Source: Ranitomeya variabilis
Lineage: Eukaryota; Chordata; Amphibia; Anura; Dendrobatidae
Length of the DNA stretch: 64,000 nucleotides
Assembly (NCBI RefSeq): GCF_051348905.1
Contig: NC_135236.1
Location: 669,889,889-669,953,888 of the forward strand
Direction of reading: 5' to 3'
The notes beneath the pieces were generated by a model. That model ran no database searches, had not been told where the DNA came from, and worked only from the letters and a program-made list of their open reading frames with translations. Shown piece after piece: positions 9,940 to 21,592 of the stretch. Made by a program: the position numbers and the translations under genes. How positions within the stretch are numbered: the stretch's first letter is position 1; the number at the start of each line of letters is the position of its first letter.

Positions 9940-12370
9940 AGGCGCATATTGCCTCAGGCTTCCAATTGCCTATATCTGCTCCCTTCTTGGTCAGGTCAGT
10001 CAGTGGTTTGGCAATCAAAATTTTTTCAAAAAAATTACGATAGTAGTTTGAAATCCCCCCAAAAATGCTACAAAGCCTTCAGGGACTTAGGTTGCACCCA
10101 CTCCTTAATAACTTGGACCTTTGAGAGGTCAATTTGGAAACCTTTAAAGGACAAGATATACCCTAAGAAGGTTACTTCTTGAACAAGAAAAATGCTTTTA
10201 TCAAGTTTAGCAAATAATGAATTGTCTTTGGGTCTTTGGAGTACATGTCGGATGTCTGACTCAATATCAGGCGAATAAATCAAAATGTCATCCATATTGA
10301 CCACTTATGTCTCTGAATATGTCATTAACAACATTTTGAAAAACACACAGCGCATTACTTAGCCCAAAAGGCATCACAAGATGCTCAATGACCTTCAAGT
10401 TTGTTAAATGCCATCTTCCAATCTTCTCCTTCTCATATGGATCAGGTCATATGCAGATCAAGTTTGGTGAACCAATGGCACCTAACAGCTTTTTATAGAG
10501 ATCAAGGATGAATAGCAGAGCATACTGATTCCTTACAGTAACTGTGTTAATTTCCTGATAGTCATAATATATATTCTTAGGCCACCATCTTTTTTTACCT
10601 ACAAAAAGAAACCAATGCCTACTGGTGACGTGGACAGTCTGAACCTTTTTGCAGATTGTCAGCTATATAATCTTTCGTGGCCTGATGTTATGAATCAGAG
10701 TGATCATAAGATTTCCCCATACGGAGACAGGAGTTTGCTACAACATCAACTGGACAATAATAATCTTGGTGTGGGGTTAATCTTTCGGATTCAGACACAG
10801 AAAATACATCAACAAAATGTTCAAATATTGCAGATAAACCACTGAGTATGGCTTTAGACAAAGTCACAGATATAAACATTAATTTGTTCTGAAACTCTGG
10901 GCTCCAGCGTACAATGTCTCCTTGGTGCCAATCAATAATTAGGTTATGTTTACATAACCAAGGCTCAATTACAAGGTCACAGATAGGTTTTGCAGAACAA
11001 AAAAAGTCATAATTTCAAAATGTACAGTACCAACAAACGGACACCTCCTTAGTGACATACTTCACCAAGCTCTGGGTGAGAGGTGTATCAATAGCAGGGA
11101 TTATTTTATAGGAAATCATAATTTTAGTAAGGGTAAACCAAGATCTTTTGTCACTTTGGTATTCGTAAAATTTTCTGTGGAACCGCAATCACTAAAGGCC
11201 TCAAACCAAACAGATATGTATTTGACATCCAAACTGTCCATAATTGCTACCAAGATTCAGCTTTTGTCTCTTGGTCCCCTGATGGTGATGGGAGTCATCC
11301 CAACCTGCATGGGCTCTTCAGTGAAGGTAATAGGTACACAAGTCCTAGCTGGAGGTGTAGAGTCAACATTGCGTTCCTATTTGCATTCGAGCAAACAACT
11401 ATCAAGACGGATTGCTATAGACAAGGCTGAGTTGAAGGAGTCAGAAGAAGGGGACGGAAATAACATGTCCTTGATTTGGCCAGAGAGTCCAAAACTAATG
11501 GGCCTGGTCATTCAATTGCGAGTCAGTGGCCAAGTGCTGAAACTCTGTACAGTACTTCTTAACACTGTGCTACCCCTGATAGGACTGCTGATTTACTTTC
11601 TGCATAAGCTAATCTGTCAGAGTCGTCATATAGAAGCCCTAAGGGTATGTGCACAAGTTCAGTTTTTTTCGTGTTTTTTCGCGATAAAAACGCTATAAAA
11701 ACTCATTAAAAACGCATGCATTATGCATCCTATCATTTAGAATGCATTCTGCAATTTTTGTGCACATGATGCGTTTTTTTAATGCGAAAAAAACGCATCG
11801 CGATAAAAAAAGCAGCATGTTCATTAATTTTGCGGGTTTTTTCGCGTTTTTCCCTCTATTCTATGCATTGGGAAAAAACGTATCAAAAACGCTTCAAACA
11901 CGCGGTAAAAACGAGGTAAAATCGCGGTAAAAACGCATGTGGATTTCTGGCAGAAATGTCCGGTTTTTGTCAGGAAAATTTCTGCCAGAAATCCTGATGT
12001 GTGCAAATAGCCTAAGGCCTCAAAAAACATGTTGACTGTGGAGAGCTCTTGAACATCAGAGATAGGGGAAAAGCCTGAGTCAGGGGGTCATCCTGCAGCA
12101 GGAAAATGAAGAGCCCCAAACGCTGGCTTTCAGAACCAGACCAGCATGTAGTTGGAGCCTGAAATACAGGCTTCTTAAAGGAAAAAAAAAAATTACGGTC
12201 ACCTGAAAATCTGTCAAACAGGTTAATCAGAGAAGGTAATTGCTGCAGGGACTTGAGCCTGAGCTGTTTCATGATACTGAAAGATCCTGGATTAAATGGG
12301 TCAGGTCTTGCATCTGATCCACAGTCTTGGCGCTAGCCACTACATTTACCATATTCCATAGGTTGTTCTG
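9940..12370 (-). mobile_element. Fossil Ty3/Gypsy-type LTR retroelement, internal part
   Basis: Read on the - strand, pieces resemble a gag region (about 12016-12350), the protease-to-polymerase linker (about 10690-10880) and a reverse-transcriptase core (about 10068-10310), in the order expected for a Ty3/Gypsy element. No LTR pair was found. It is broken in several places and old. A Harbinger-type MITE (11643-12012) is inserted into it. Confidence 0.75.
11643..12012. mobile_element. Harbinger-like MITE nested in the Gypsy fossil
   Basis: 370 bp, non-coding, rich in runs of CGTTTTT and AAAAACGC. Ends: GGGTATGTGCACA on the left, and GGCTATTTGCACA reading inward from the right. It is flanked by TAA at 11640-11642 and TAA at 12013-12015, the 3-bp target duplication typical of PIF/Harbinger. 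The interior is itself partly palindromic. Confidence 0.82.
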
Positions 12371-13885
12371 GCTTTCACCTTTTAACTAACAATTAGAAAA
12401 AGTACACTACCAGGTAATGAGGATTAGTATCAACACAAAAGCTAACCAAAAAAACTACGGTAATACCATAAAAAGTCAAAATGTATTCAAAATATTTCCA
12501 AAAAATCAAACATTAACAGGCTTTAAAAACAGCAACAACACCCACCAACTGGGATGAAAAGTGGGTCTATTTAACCTAGCCAGACATATGTACAGAAGAG
12601 GGTGGGGGCATATATGGGTACTTTCACCCTATTTGTCCCTTCTTGCACCCTACCTGTCAGCAGAGGTTGGCACCCTCTTGGACGCAATATGGCGCCCCCG
12701 CTCCTCGATGGCGCATGTTCTTGCCTGAAACGCCATATTGGTAGAGGCGATCGTAAGTGCATGTGCCATAGAGGACTTGTTGAAGGAAACCTCTAGCGGT
12801 TGAAAGAGGAGCATGCACAGTGTGGGAGCGCCGAAAGGCTTAGACATGCGCTTCCACTAAATGGCGATGAGATGCCATCCCCATATGCCGAGTGGTTACC
12901 CGGGAATAAGGACAAACTAACAGTGATTAAATATAAGTACCCTTCTACCCCTAGAATTATGTGAGGGACACCGCGGATATTTAAAGGCATCTGGGTCATT
13001 GTAATCCCTACACCTGCAACCAGGCGCTGCATACATCTCTGATGTGATTCATACACACAGAATTTCCCATATGCCTCCTGAGGAACTACATCATGGGAGG
13101 GAAACGCGTCGAGGCGAGACTACTGTTATCATGATATGAATACAGATAAGTTTACCAGTATTCACTGGATTCTTTTCACCATATGTGGACTTTTATCTTT
13201 GGTTTTCGGCATGGTGCATAAGGGGCTTGAGGAGGTCACAGGTCCTATCAGAGTTAGTGAATATAAGTGGGCAATCTTCCTCTCCCACCATCTTGGTTAT
13301 TCATGTGGCAATGACTTGTGCCCCCTCAAATTCACCACATTGCTCATGCTTATGTAGTCGGACCGTGACTGCTCTCCTGGTTTTTCTCTAAACTTAAAAT
13401 TGTCTGGTTTGAAATAATACCTCGAATGGTCTGGTACAATAGAAGACATGCTGAGTCAATTGAGTGGACACATGGGATGGGTGGTTTCCGCAAAGCCATT
13501 TTTTGTCCTCCCCTCTGGGGTGTTGGTTAAGCATAGTCAGTTTAAAGGGAACAATTCTAAAATAATAATCCCATATGGTGCTTATCTTGCAGACATCAGC
13601 CTTAATATATTTTTGTTGAAATATTAAAACCAACAAATTTCCAGCGCCAAATAGTAATAGATATAATACTAGAGACGCACCTACAATAAAAAGGCATTTA
13701 TAGGCTAAATTAGTGCCTGCAGTATTATCACATTGGATAACACGGCATGTGGCACTAAACAAAAAATGTATTATTATAATGTCAGAAAACCGATGCATAC
13801 ACAATTGGCATACTAAGACAGTGGAGTGCTGTATATACAGTAAGTGCCTATAGTGTAAGCCCTAGTGGGTCATGTAACATACAAG
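12371..13885. other. Intergenic, mixed unidentified repeats
   Basis: No gene. At 13076-13120 the words CCTGAGGAACTACATCATGG and GAAACGCGTCGAGG look like the tail of a dispersed repeat, but I cannot name it. A 136-codon open frame on the - strand (13394-13804) has no recognisable domain and is AT-biased. Confidence 0.35.
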
Positions 13886-13897
13886 GTTTCAAAAAGA

Positions 13898-14145
13898 GAG
13901 AATTCCATGGTTCCCATACAGATGAAGACTTTATTCTAGCGAGGATTGGCATTGTTAGGTCCTGGTAAACAAGAAATGCCTTATTGTGGCTTATCGTAGC
14001 TACCAGGTACCAGGAATTGGCCAATGTATGCACTAAACTTTCTCAATTTTTCATATTTCTAGTGCAGTAATGCAATTTCATTTTCATATTTCATGTTTGC
14101 AAGTTTTGGCGCTACAGTGTGCTGCCTTATTTATTTGATTGTATA
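13898..14145. repeat. Direct repeat, copy A
   Basis: About 245 bp, from GGTTCCCATACAGATGAAGA to GTGCTGCCTTATTTATTTGA, recurring at 14318-14553 with roughly 8-10 % differences and a short deletion. GTAACATACAAGG before this copy (13873) also follows copy B (14553), so the duplicated unit is longer than the best-matching part. Confidence 0.85.
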
Positions 14146-14317
14146 TGAGTTGGTGACTCTAGGTTAGCACCTGTTCACACCTAGTCTATGTTTGATGTGA
14201 TGTCAGTTTTTTTGAAATTTGTATCCATTGGCCTTTTGACTGAGCACTCCCCCTCTTAGCTGCAGGCATTTTTAATCAAAGCAGGACCCTACCCCTCCAC
14301 AGAGATATAGTCTAAGA

Positions 14318-14553
14318 GAGGATTCACAGGTTCCCATACAGATGAAGACTTTATTCTAAGCAAGAATTGGCATTGTTAGGTCCTGGTAAATGAGAAATGC
14401 CTTATTGTGGCTACCAGGTATGCATGAATTGGCCAATTTATGCATTAAACGTTCTCAATTTTTCATATTTCTAGTGCAATAATGCAATTCAATTTTCATA
14501 TTTCATGTTTGCAAGTTTTGGCGCTACAGAGTGCTGCCTTATTTATTTGAATG
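14318..14553. repeat. Direct repeat, copy B
   Basis: Second copy of the 13898-14145 block in the same orientation, about 420 bp downstream. No coding content. Confidence 0.85.
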
Positions 14554-14753
14554 TAACATACAAGGGACCTATACAAATCACTTAAATGATATGATGTCAG
14601 AAAACCTGGTTTATTCTGTGGCCCTGGTGCCCCAACGTGCATTTTACACTTGCTTCATCAGGGATCGTGTCTTATGAGGAGCAGATTCAATAAACCGGCA
14701 ACCAATGGAAAACAGACACCGGAAAATAAAAAACATTACAGGTTTTAGAAAAT

Positions 14754-15180
14754 TATGGCTTTTTTTTTTTACAATTTTTTCACTGCTTAACCCCTGCATG
14801 ACCTTGGATGTATATGTACATCTAAGGTCGTCTACCCCCCTCTGATGCGGGCTCAGGCGCTGAGCCCGCATCTTTCCCGACACATGACTGCTGATTTGAT
14901 CATTGCAGATCTCCTATGGACGCTGGCCCGTGGCTAACCCTAACCCTAGCCCTAACCCTAACTTTAGCCCAACTCACTTTAGCCCAACTCTAACCCTAAT
15001 GGAAAAATGGAAATAAATAAAAAAATTTATTTCATTATTTTTAGCTAACTAAGGGGGTGATAAAGGGGGGATTAATTCACTATTTTTTTATTTTGATCAC
15101 TGTGATAGGGTCTATCACAGTGATCAAAATGAACAAATAGGAAAAATTTCCTATTGTTGCCTGGGGCCGACCAGCAGATC
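14754..15180. repeat. Dispersed repeat with telomere-like stretch and perfect hairpin
   Basis: Contains a degenerate run of CCCTAA units (14934-14996), then a perfect 19-bp inverted repeat, ATTTTGATCACTGTGATAG at 15090-15108 and its complement at 15112-15130, with a 3-base loop. The setting is a dispersed non-coding repeat, so the CCCTAA run is probably part of a transposon and not a chromosome-fusion scar. Confidence 0.65.
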
Positions 15181-15184
15181 CAAG

Positions 15185-15506
15185 GAAGAATGGCAGAGGA
15201 TCCCCAAATCCAGGTGTGAAAAACTTGTTGCATCATTCCCAAGAAGACTCATGGTTGTACTAGCTCAAAAGGGGCTTCTACTCAATATTGAGCAAAGGGT
15301 CTGAAGACTTATGACCATGAGATATTTTTTTCTTTTTTAATACATTTGCAAAAATTTCTACATTTCTGTTTTTTTTCCAGTCAAGATGGGAGTCAGAGTG
15401 TACATTAATGAGGAAAAAAATGAACTTTTTTGAATTGACCAAATGGCTGCAATCAATCAGAGTGAACAATTTAAAGGGGTCTGAAATACTTTCCGTACCC
15501 ACTGTA
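15185..15506 (+). mobile_element. Tc1-like element, 3' end only
   Basis: Matches the familiar 3' region of a vertebrate Tc1 family: GTACTAGCTCAAAAGGGGCT, GAGCAAAGGGTCTGAA.ACTTATG, AATGAGGAAAAAAATGAAC, ending TTTCCGTACCCACTGTA next to TA. The transposase body and the 5' end are missing. Confidence 0.8.
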
Positions 15507-16289
15507 TGTATGAGTGAACAGAACCACCATCACTACATGAATACATCACCTAGCTTAGTACAGCAATCAATTGTAATGTCAAGTCAGGCTCATATACATT
15601 TGTATATCATGAACCTACAACTCCCAGTATGTCCTTAACAATGGTAAGGAGATGCCGGGAGTTGTTACCAGTCTTTATAACACTGCGGACCACACAGGAA
15701 CTACAGTACTGATGAGAAGTAGTCAGTATCATTTCAACAAGAAAACATTTACCAGGTACCTTATATGTAACATCTTCTCTGATTTCACTTGTTTTTTTCT
15801 TTTCGTCTCCATCTTGTCTGATGCCATGATGACTTTTCACATCCACATTTATTCTCTCCTTATTCCCTCTTCTCCAGTCTTCTGCAGCACATTCCTACAC
15901 AGTGCACTTACAAATAAGAGTGTCATTAAAACTCCCTCTGCATAAAACTATCTGCCCATTATAATCCCTAAATAAGCCTCCAATGGTTTATGGCCTCCAC
16001 ACTGTCCACCTTAATGATCTATAACATCCCGCTGTCTGCCGTTATCATATATAGCCACCACATGGTTGTCCCATTTCCATTGCTTTCCCTTACACTCTCT
16101 CCACGGTCTTCCCGCCATGCTAACCTTTCTCCACTCTGTGCCCCCATTTTACATTGCTCCCTCTCCATATCCATTCTGTGCTCAATTTTCACACTATGCT
16201 CTCATACTGACATTCACTTTGTCCTCTCCAAACTGTACCCCCTCGTCACACTGTACCCTACATAGTATGATGGTCACCACAGCAGCCCA

Positions 16290-16770
16290 AACAGTATGAT
16301 ATCCAGAACAGCCCTCTAATATACACTATGATGTACACAACAGTCCCCCACGCAGTATAATGTACACCAAAGCCCCTATTGTACATCATGATGTCCACCA
16401 CAGCACCACCCTTATAAAATATGGTCACCACAGCCCCCTTTACAGCATGATGTCCTCAGTGGCCCCCTATACAGCATAGTCACCACAGTCCCCAATACAG
16501 TATGGTCATCACAGCCCCCTTTACAGTATGATATCTCCACAGCCTTCAGTATAATGACCCCAGAATTCCCTATGTAGTATGTTGACAGCACAGTCCCCTA
16601 TACATTATGATTTCCTCTACAGCCCCCAGTATAATGTCCCCCACATCCCCCATACAATATGACACCCTCTACATAATGTATAGCCCATGTATAATGTCCC
16701 CCACAGCTCCCAGTATAATGTGCCCCAGTCTCCCATATAATATGATGTCCCGCTCTTGTAATGCCCCTAC
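16290..16770. repeat. Minisatellite, about 28-31-bp unit, ACAGTATGATG core
   Basis: Degenerate units of the form ACAGTATGATGTCCACCACAG followed by CCCCCTAT. The ACAGTATRATG core is shared with the arrays at 21593 (on the other strand) and 28400. Confidence 0.75.
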
Positions 16771-17015
16771 AGCCAGACCTTCTAATGTCCCCACTGCCAG
16801 ACATTCAGACCGCCCTATGCATGTCCCCACAACCAGCCGCTCGAATGTTCTCCACAGCCAGCTTCTTGTATGTCCTCACAGCCAGAAGCTCGTATGTCCC
16901 CACAGCCAGCCCCATGTATGTCTCCCACAGCCAGCCCCTTGTATGTCCCCACAGCCAGCTCCACGTATATATGTCCCCACAGCCAAACCCACGTGTATAT
17001 GTCCCGACATGCCCC
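16770..17015. repeat. Minisatellite, about 24-bp unit
   Basis: About ten copies of CCCACAGCCAGCCCCTTGTATGT-like units, directly following the previous array. Because the period is near a multiple of three, frames stay open on both strands, but they are low-complexity and not genes. Confidence 0.8.
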
Positions 17016-17129
17016 CATTCCTTGGCAAACTAATATAAAATAAAAAATAAGCTTATACTCACCTAATGCAGGCTCCCTATCCAGCGTATCTCTGTCTCTT
17101 CTATCCTATACAGTAGCGGGTGCAGTAGG

Positions 17130-18139
17130 TGCGGCGCCCCAGGGTCCTGGTCGTCGCAGTACTGTCATTTTCCTCAAGGGGAGAGTGATATTACGTTTGG
17201 AGGCAAAGAAGGATAACTGCATCCAGGTATCACAAACATGCAACACATTTCACACTCCCGGCCACCAGGGGGAGCTTCTGCTTTATTTATTAGGTCACTC
17301 CCCACATATATATGTAACTGGTAGTCTGTAGGGAAAGTTAGTTAGTTAGTTAGTTCCAGACAGTAGTCTGATGAGGACGAGGGTCCAGGGAGCTGTGCAT
17401 GCCCTCAGAGCTGCAGCTCCCAGAAGAAGACATTTTGAAGGAGAACTGTATTGTAGCGAGCGTGAAGGAAGTCCTAACGAAGGAGTAGATATCAGAAGGG
17501 GACCAGCCCTGCACAGGCTGCCTCCTTCTGAGGCACAGAATCCCGGTAGCCGGAATACCGAGGGAGTACGGATCTATATGCTTTGCTCCAGAGACCGGCA
17601 GGACAGCTAATTGCACGTTACCTGTCTGCACCACACCCAGGAGGCACGGTGACACCTAACAGAGCCGGGTCATCTAAGAGATCATATAAACAGGCTCAAG
17701 TCACCACGATAAGGGGACTCTGGACTTGCCTCCAAACCGGCCGGACTCTGCCTGCCCTGTGATCTGGTGCTCTGGACTGTGGATTCCTGAAGTCTTCAGT
17801 AAAACAGGTAAAAGACTGCGAACCTGTGTCTTCGTTCTTCACTCACCATCCACCATCTTCCATCCACTTACTGGGAAGCCCTGGGGACATACTTCACCTG
17901 TGGGAAGGTATACCATCTAGCTGCCATAACATCACCCCAGTGGACCCCTTAAAGCAGTGTCGGTCACCCGAATACCACAGGTGGTGTCACGAACATAAAC
18001 TCTATCCCCCTTTAAAGACCTTTCCCACCTTTTTATTGGACCCCTCTGGGCCACGGACCGGGTCAGCCACCGTGACATCCCCCTGTGAAGTATTGGACCC
18101 GGTACCGAGTACCCCATTGCCCTAACTGGGGGTGAACCA
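17130..18139 (+). mobile_element. LTR-type element (probable solo LTR), copy A
   Basis: Starts TGCGGCGCCCCAGGGTCCTG and ends near GGTGAACCA, with TAGG on both sides (17126-17129 and 18140-18143), a 4-bp target duplication. The landmark GGCCACGGACCGGGTC lies about 90 bp before the end. Same family as 23273-24428, 47453-48605 and, reversed, 35583-36719. TG...CA ends, size and target length suggest an LTR of a retrovirus-like element with no internal part left. Confidence 0.72.
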
Positions 18140-18143
18140 TAGG

Positions 18144-18720
18144 TGTCCCCTGCAAGCGCCATCTTCACCAGGCCACTGACTGGAAGTGGAATGCTTCTGC
18201 TGATGTTCCTGGCGGAGATCATTACAGTTCTTGTGTCAGCAACGCAGCTAACAGCAATTGTATTTGCGTCTGACAGATGCAAATATGATTGCAGGGAGGG
18301 AGGGACGGCAGGAGCGCAGGCAGAGAGACGGGCGCGCGGTGTCAGTGACTGACCATTTGTGCCCGTGCCCCGGCTGTTTCTGTGCTAAATGCCTGTGGCC
18401 GGAGAAAGGTACAGGGTGGCCTCAGGCATTCAGCACAGACACTGTCATGTCGGGGAGGCAGAAGGTAGCACCCTAGGCGGGTGCTTACCCTGCCTACCCC
18501 TCTTCCCTACTCTGGTTCTTTCACATTCCCTATTTTTTCTTCTGATTCTCCTTTTCTACAGTTTTCTTCATAACCTGGCTCATTGATAACAGTATATCCC
18601 ACACTCCATACAATTAATGTCTGTGCAAAGACAGATACTGGCAGGTGACTGGTACATGAAAGTTACACGTACTACCTTATATATTATAAAACATGCAGGG
18701 CCCTCACTTTTTCATTCAAA
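18144..18720. other. Flank of LTR-type copy A, unidentified repeat
   Basis: G-rich, low-complexity sequence (18290-18480), then AT-rich DNA. It is probably the continuation of the repeat interrupted at 17130, because both sides contain non-coding dispersed-repeat words. No gene seen. Confidence 0.35.
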
Positions 18721-18869
18721 GTGTTAAATAATGTATTCCTTTATAATGTCTGATATTGTTTTTACATGTATTCTCTAAATTGTAACGTGCTTCGGAATAT
18801 GTTGGTGCATTATTATAAGTATAACGTGTCCATAAACAAGTCAGGTTGATAGTATCTGATCCTGTGCTG

Positions 18870-18955
18870 TTCAGCCCTGCCCTACAGATACAATATGAAA
18901 CCTGACCTTAGATTTCTGAGAAGCAGAGTTTCATTTCTCTCTTCCTCTGTCAGCC
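18870..18955 (+). promoter_or_regulatory. Promoter of TRIM copy 3: TATA-like and ISRE-like
   Basis: AGCCCTGCCCT at 18873-18883, a weak TATA-like AATATGAAA at 18892-18900 and AGTTTCATTTCTCT at 18927-18940. The last is an interferon-stimulated response element with a one-base-short spacer. The flank aligns with the copy at 6765 back to about 18718. Confidence 0.5.
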
Positions 18956-20563
18956 ATGGCGTCTGCTGATCTGAGAGAAGAGCTGCTCTGCTCCATCTGT
19001 CTGAGCACTTATACAGATCCTGTAATGCTGAGATGTGGACACAACTTCTGCCGGGTCTGTGTTGGTCGTGTGCTGGATACACAGGACGAGTCTGGAGTTT
19101 ATTCCTGTCCTCAATGCAGAGAAGAGTTTCAGGAGCAGCCGGCACTGATGAGGAACTTATATCTTCATAATGTCGCTGAACGTTTCCTGATTACTCAGCA
19201 AGAACAAGAGGAGATCACCGGGATCTGCTGCACTTACTGTGTGGACTCTCCGGTACCTGCTGTTAGATCCTGTCTACACTGTGAGGCTTCTCTGTGTGAT
19301 AAACACCTGAGGGTTCACAGCAAATCACCAGAACACGTCTTATCTGATCCCAGCACTTCTCTGGAGAAAAGGAAATGTTCTGTCCATAAGAAGATCCTGG
19401 AATATTACTGCATGGAGGACGCAGCTTGTATCTGTGTGTCCTGCAGTTTGATTGGGAAACATAATGGACATAAAATGGAGTCACTGGATGAGGCTTCTAA
19501 TAATAAAAAGCAAAAACTGAGAAATGTTTTCCAGAAACTGATCACAAAGCGAGAGGAGACTGAGGAAAGAGTATGGAGTCTGGAGGAGCGCAGGAGAAAA
19601 GCTCAAGAAAAAGCAGCTGGAGAAGCCGAGAGAGTCACTGCCCTGTGTACAGACATCAGGAGACGGGTGGACGACCTGGAGAAGAAGGTCCTGAGTGAGA
19701 TCTCCAGGCAGGAAAAGGAAGAGTCACTGCCACTGTCTGCTCTGATCCATCAGCTGGAAATAAAGAAGGACGAGCTGTCCAGGGAGATGAGACACATTGA
19801 GGAGCTGTGTAACATGACGGATCCACTGACTGTCTTACTGGAACCAGACACCGGTGACTTGTGTGATCCTGAGGAGGAGGGAGGTGATGAGGACACAGGA
19901 GGACATGATAAACAGCCCCATGATGGAGATGACCTGGATGTGGCTGTGATCTCACACACATTACACACATTATGTGAGGTAATATCAGGTATAAGGAGCG
20001 GGATCTATGTGGAGGATCCTGCAGACATATTACTGGATGTAGCCACAGCTAATAATAATGTCCTTATATCAGACGACCTGAAAACTGCAACCTGGACAGA
20101 AGAGGAGCAGAAACGTCCAGAAACAGCAGAGAGATTCCAAGATTATCAGGTGATGAGCAGGAGAGGATTTACCTCAGGACGACATTACTGGGATGTGGAG
20201 AGCAGGAGATCAGGGTGGTGGAGGGTGGGGATGTGTTATCCCAGTATAGACAGGAGGGGAGGTCAGTCAGAGATTGGAGGAAATAACAAGTCCTGGTGTT
20301 TGTGGAGATATAATAATAATCAGTATGTAGTGACACATGACAGTGAAGTGATCCGGTTTCCTGACAAGATCTCCAGTGATCGGTTCAGGATATATCTGGA
20401 TTATGAGGCCGGGCAGTTGTCCTTTTATGAGCTGTGTGACCCCATCAGACACTTACACACCTTCACTGCCACCTTCTCCGAGCCTCTTCATGCTGCATTA
20501 TATATATTGGACTGTTCTATAAAAATATTAAGGGGAAGCCGCATCTGGAAGAAACCATTATGA
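18956..20563 (+). CDS. TRIM25-like E3 ligase, all zinc ligands intact (TRIM copy 3)
   Basis: Single exon of 535 residues; ATG in good context (GCCATGG). RING 12-54 with C-x2-C, C-x-H, C-x2-C and C-x2-C complete (CGHNFCRVC), B-box 1 about 92-121, B-box 2 with complete ligands (KCSVH, YYC, CICVSC, H-NG-H), coiled coil, acidic linker, PRY-SPRY with GRHYWDVE and VGMCYPSIDR. It is the only fully visible copy here whose RING and both B-boxes look metal-competent, so it is the best candidate for a working ubiquitin ligase. The SPRY loops (after WDVE and around SWCLW) differ strongly from the other copies. 3' flank similarity to the copy at 31310 continues for about 300 bp past the stop. Antiviral role is inferred from the family and the ISRE-like flank. 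Confidence 0.94.
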   Translation: MASADLREELLCSICLSTYTDPVMLRCGHNFCRVCVGRVLDTQDESGVYSCPQCREEFQEQPALMRNLYLHNVAERFLITQQEQEEITGICCTYCVDSPVPAVRSCLHCEASLCDKHLRVHSKSPEHVLSDPSTSLEKRKCSVHKKILEYYCMEDAACICVSCSLIGKHNGHKMESLDEASNNKKQKLRNVFQKLITKREETEERVWSLEERRRKAQEKAAGEAERVTALCTDIRRRVDDLEKKVLSEISRQEKEESLPLSALIHQLEIKKDELSREMRHIEELCNMTDPLTVLLEPDTGDLCDPEEEGGDEDTGGHDKQPHDGDDLDVAVISHTLHTLCEVISGIRSGIYVEDPADILLDVATANNNVLISDDLKTATWTEEEQKRPETAERFQDYQVMSRRGFTSGRHYWDVESRRSGWWRVGMCYPSIDRRGGQSEIGGNNKSWCLWRYNNNQYVVTHDSEVIRFPDKISSDRFRIYLDYEAGQLSFYELCDPIRHLHTFTATFSEPLHAALYILDCSIKILRGSRIWKKPL

Positions 20564-21100
20564 TATAAGAAATCCGGCCATAGACAGGTGAACGAAGCTA
20601 AACTTATGATTGTTGAATCATTTGGTTAATGGGATGAATTAGAAAATGGTGATACAGAAGATGATCCCTACACTAGATCACATGCGTTTATTATCTGTTG
20701 TTCAGGTGTCTGATGATCGTTCTCTACTCTAGATATTTCTGTATATTGGGGAGGATATAATATGGTAAGGCTGGTAATATGTAATCCCTGTATATCATTT
20801 TGCATAATTCTGCTGAGTGTCCTGGTTTTTATTCCCAGGTATTAAACACTTTGATTGGATTTGGCCTTTTCTTGTATTAAACCCCTAAAATTCATTATTT
20901 CTCTTTTAAGTGTTACATTTTTTACATTTATTTTGTGGTCTAATTAATGACGCATGTTTACAATTTTTTTCCCCTAGTTTATTAGTTATTGGGTTGGTGA
21001 TGGTGTGGGGGGTTCGGGGGCTTTTGATACGTACCACCTGGGTCTTTTATGCGTATTAGTATAAGAAGCCCCCATACAGTAACCAAAAGCTGCATCACAT
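20564..21100. other. 3' flank of TRIM copy 3
   Basis: Aligns in part with sequence after the copies at 6765 (first 90 bp) and 31310 (GGTATTAAACA.TTTGATTGG at 20839 versus 33017). ATTAAA at 20841 and 20876 are possible poly(A) signals. No other gene. Confidence 0.55.
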
Positions 21101-21490
21101 TTACAGCGCCACTCCAGTATTTTTTTTTATTTCACTGCTGGATCGGTGCTGAAAATCCATGTCCCCTTCCCCCTGTCTGATACTCACCTTCCGGCGTTTT
21201 CATCTGTTTTCACCTCTGCTCCGTCTCCTGCAGTTTGTGGCCTGTCCACAGCTCCAGTGTTTCATGGAACGGTGCAGAGGTCACCAATCAATGTAAGTCT
21301 ATGAGAGCCTCGTTCTCGCCTCTTTCTCGCTCTCATAGTCTTACATTGAGCGCTTGTTACATAGCTTCTACCTTCTGGCCAGTCAGAAGCTGCGCTCACA
21401 AGTTTGAGCCACGGCACTGCAGCAGTGCCACAAAATAGTGAATACGCCATAGGATGAGAAAAAAACAAACCCTGGTAGAGTGGGGCTTTA
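21101..21490. mobile_element. MITE with short terminal inverted repeats
   Basis: The left end AGCGCCACTCCAGTA mirrors the right end (AGCCCCACTCTACCAGG on the other strand). Between them is an inner partial palindrome around TCAATGTAAGTCTATGAGAG and CTCTCATAGTCTTACATTGA. Non-coding. The flanks suggest a TTA/TTTA target, as in Harbinger, but not securely. Confidence 0.6.
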
Positions 21491-21592
21491 ATATAATTTA
21501 ATAATAAGCAATATATTACTATAAAGTTGATAAAGGCTTGGAATACATGTCTGCAGTCACTTTATGTGACTGTAGACTGCTAAATCATGATC

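Larger units (their letters stand above)
15530..17045 (-). mobile_element. Non-autonomous repeat carrying a minisatellite and an exon-like module
   Basis: On the - strand a tandem array (17015 down to 16290) is followed by a module at about 15845-15750 that aligns with the modules at 22640, 27835 (- strand) and 40640: AAGTCATCATGG, CAAGATGGA.ACG, AAGTGAAATCAGAGAAGATG. The order, array then module, matches the element at 21593-22999. The hAT-like assignment is inferred from those relatives; ends were not seen here. Confidence 0.5.

Noticed and set aside
13076-13120. LINE or Penelope-type tail (GAAACGCGTCGAGG)
   Set aside because: The words seem familiar from dispersed repeats, but no coding part or end supports a family name.
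14934-14996. Interstitial telomere from a chromosome fusion
   Set aside because: Short, degenerate and embedded in a dispersed repeat.
16607-17038. 143-codon Cys/Pro-rich frame
   Set aside because: Entirely within two minisatellites; composition explains the open frame.
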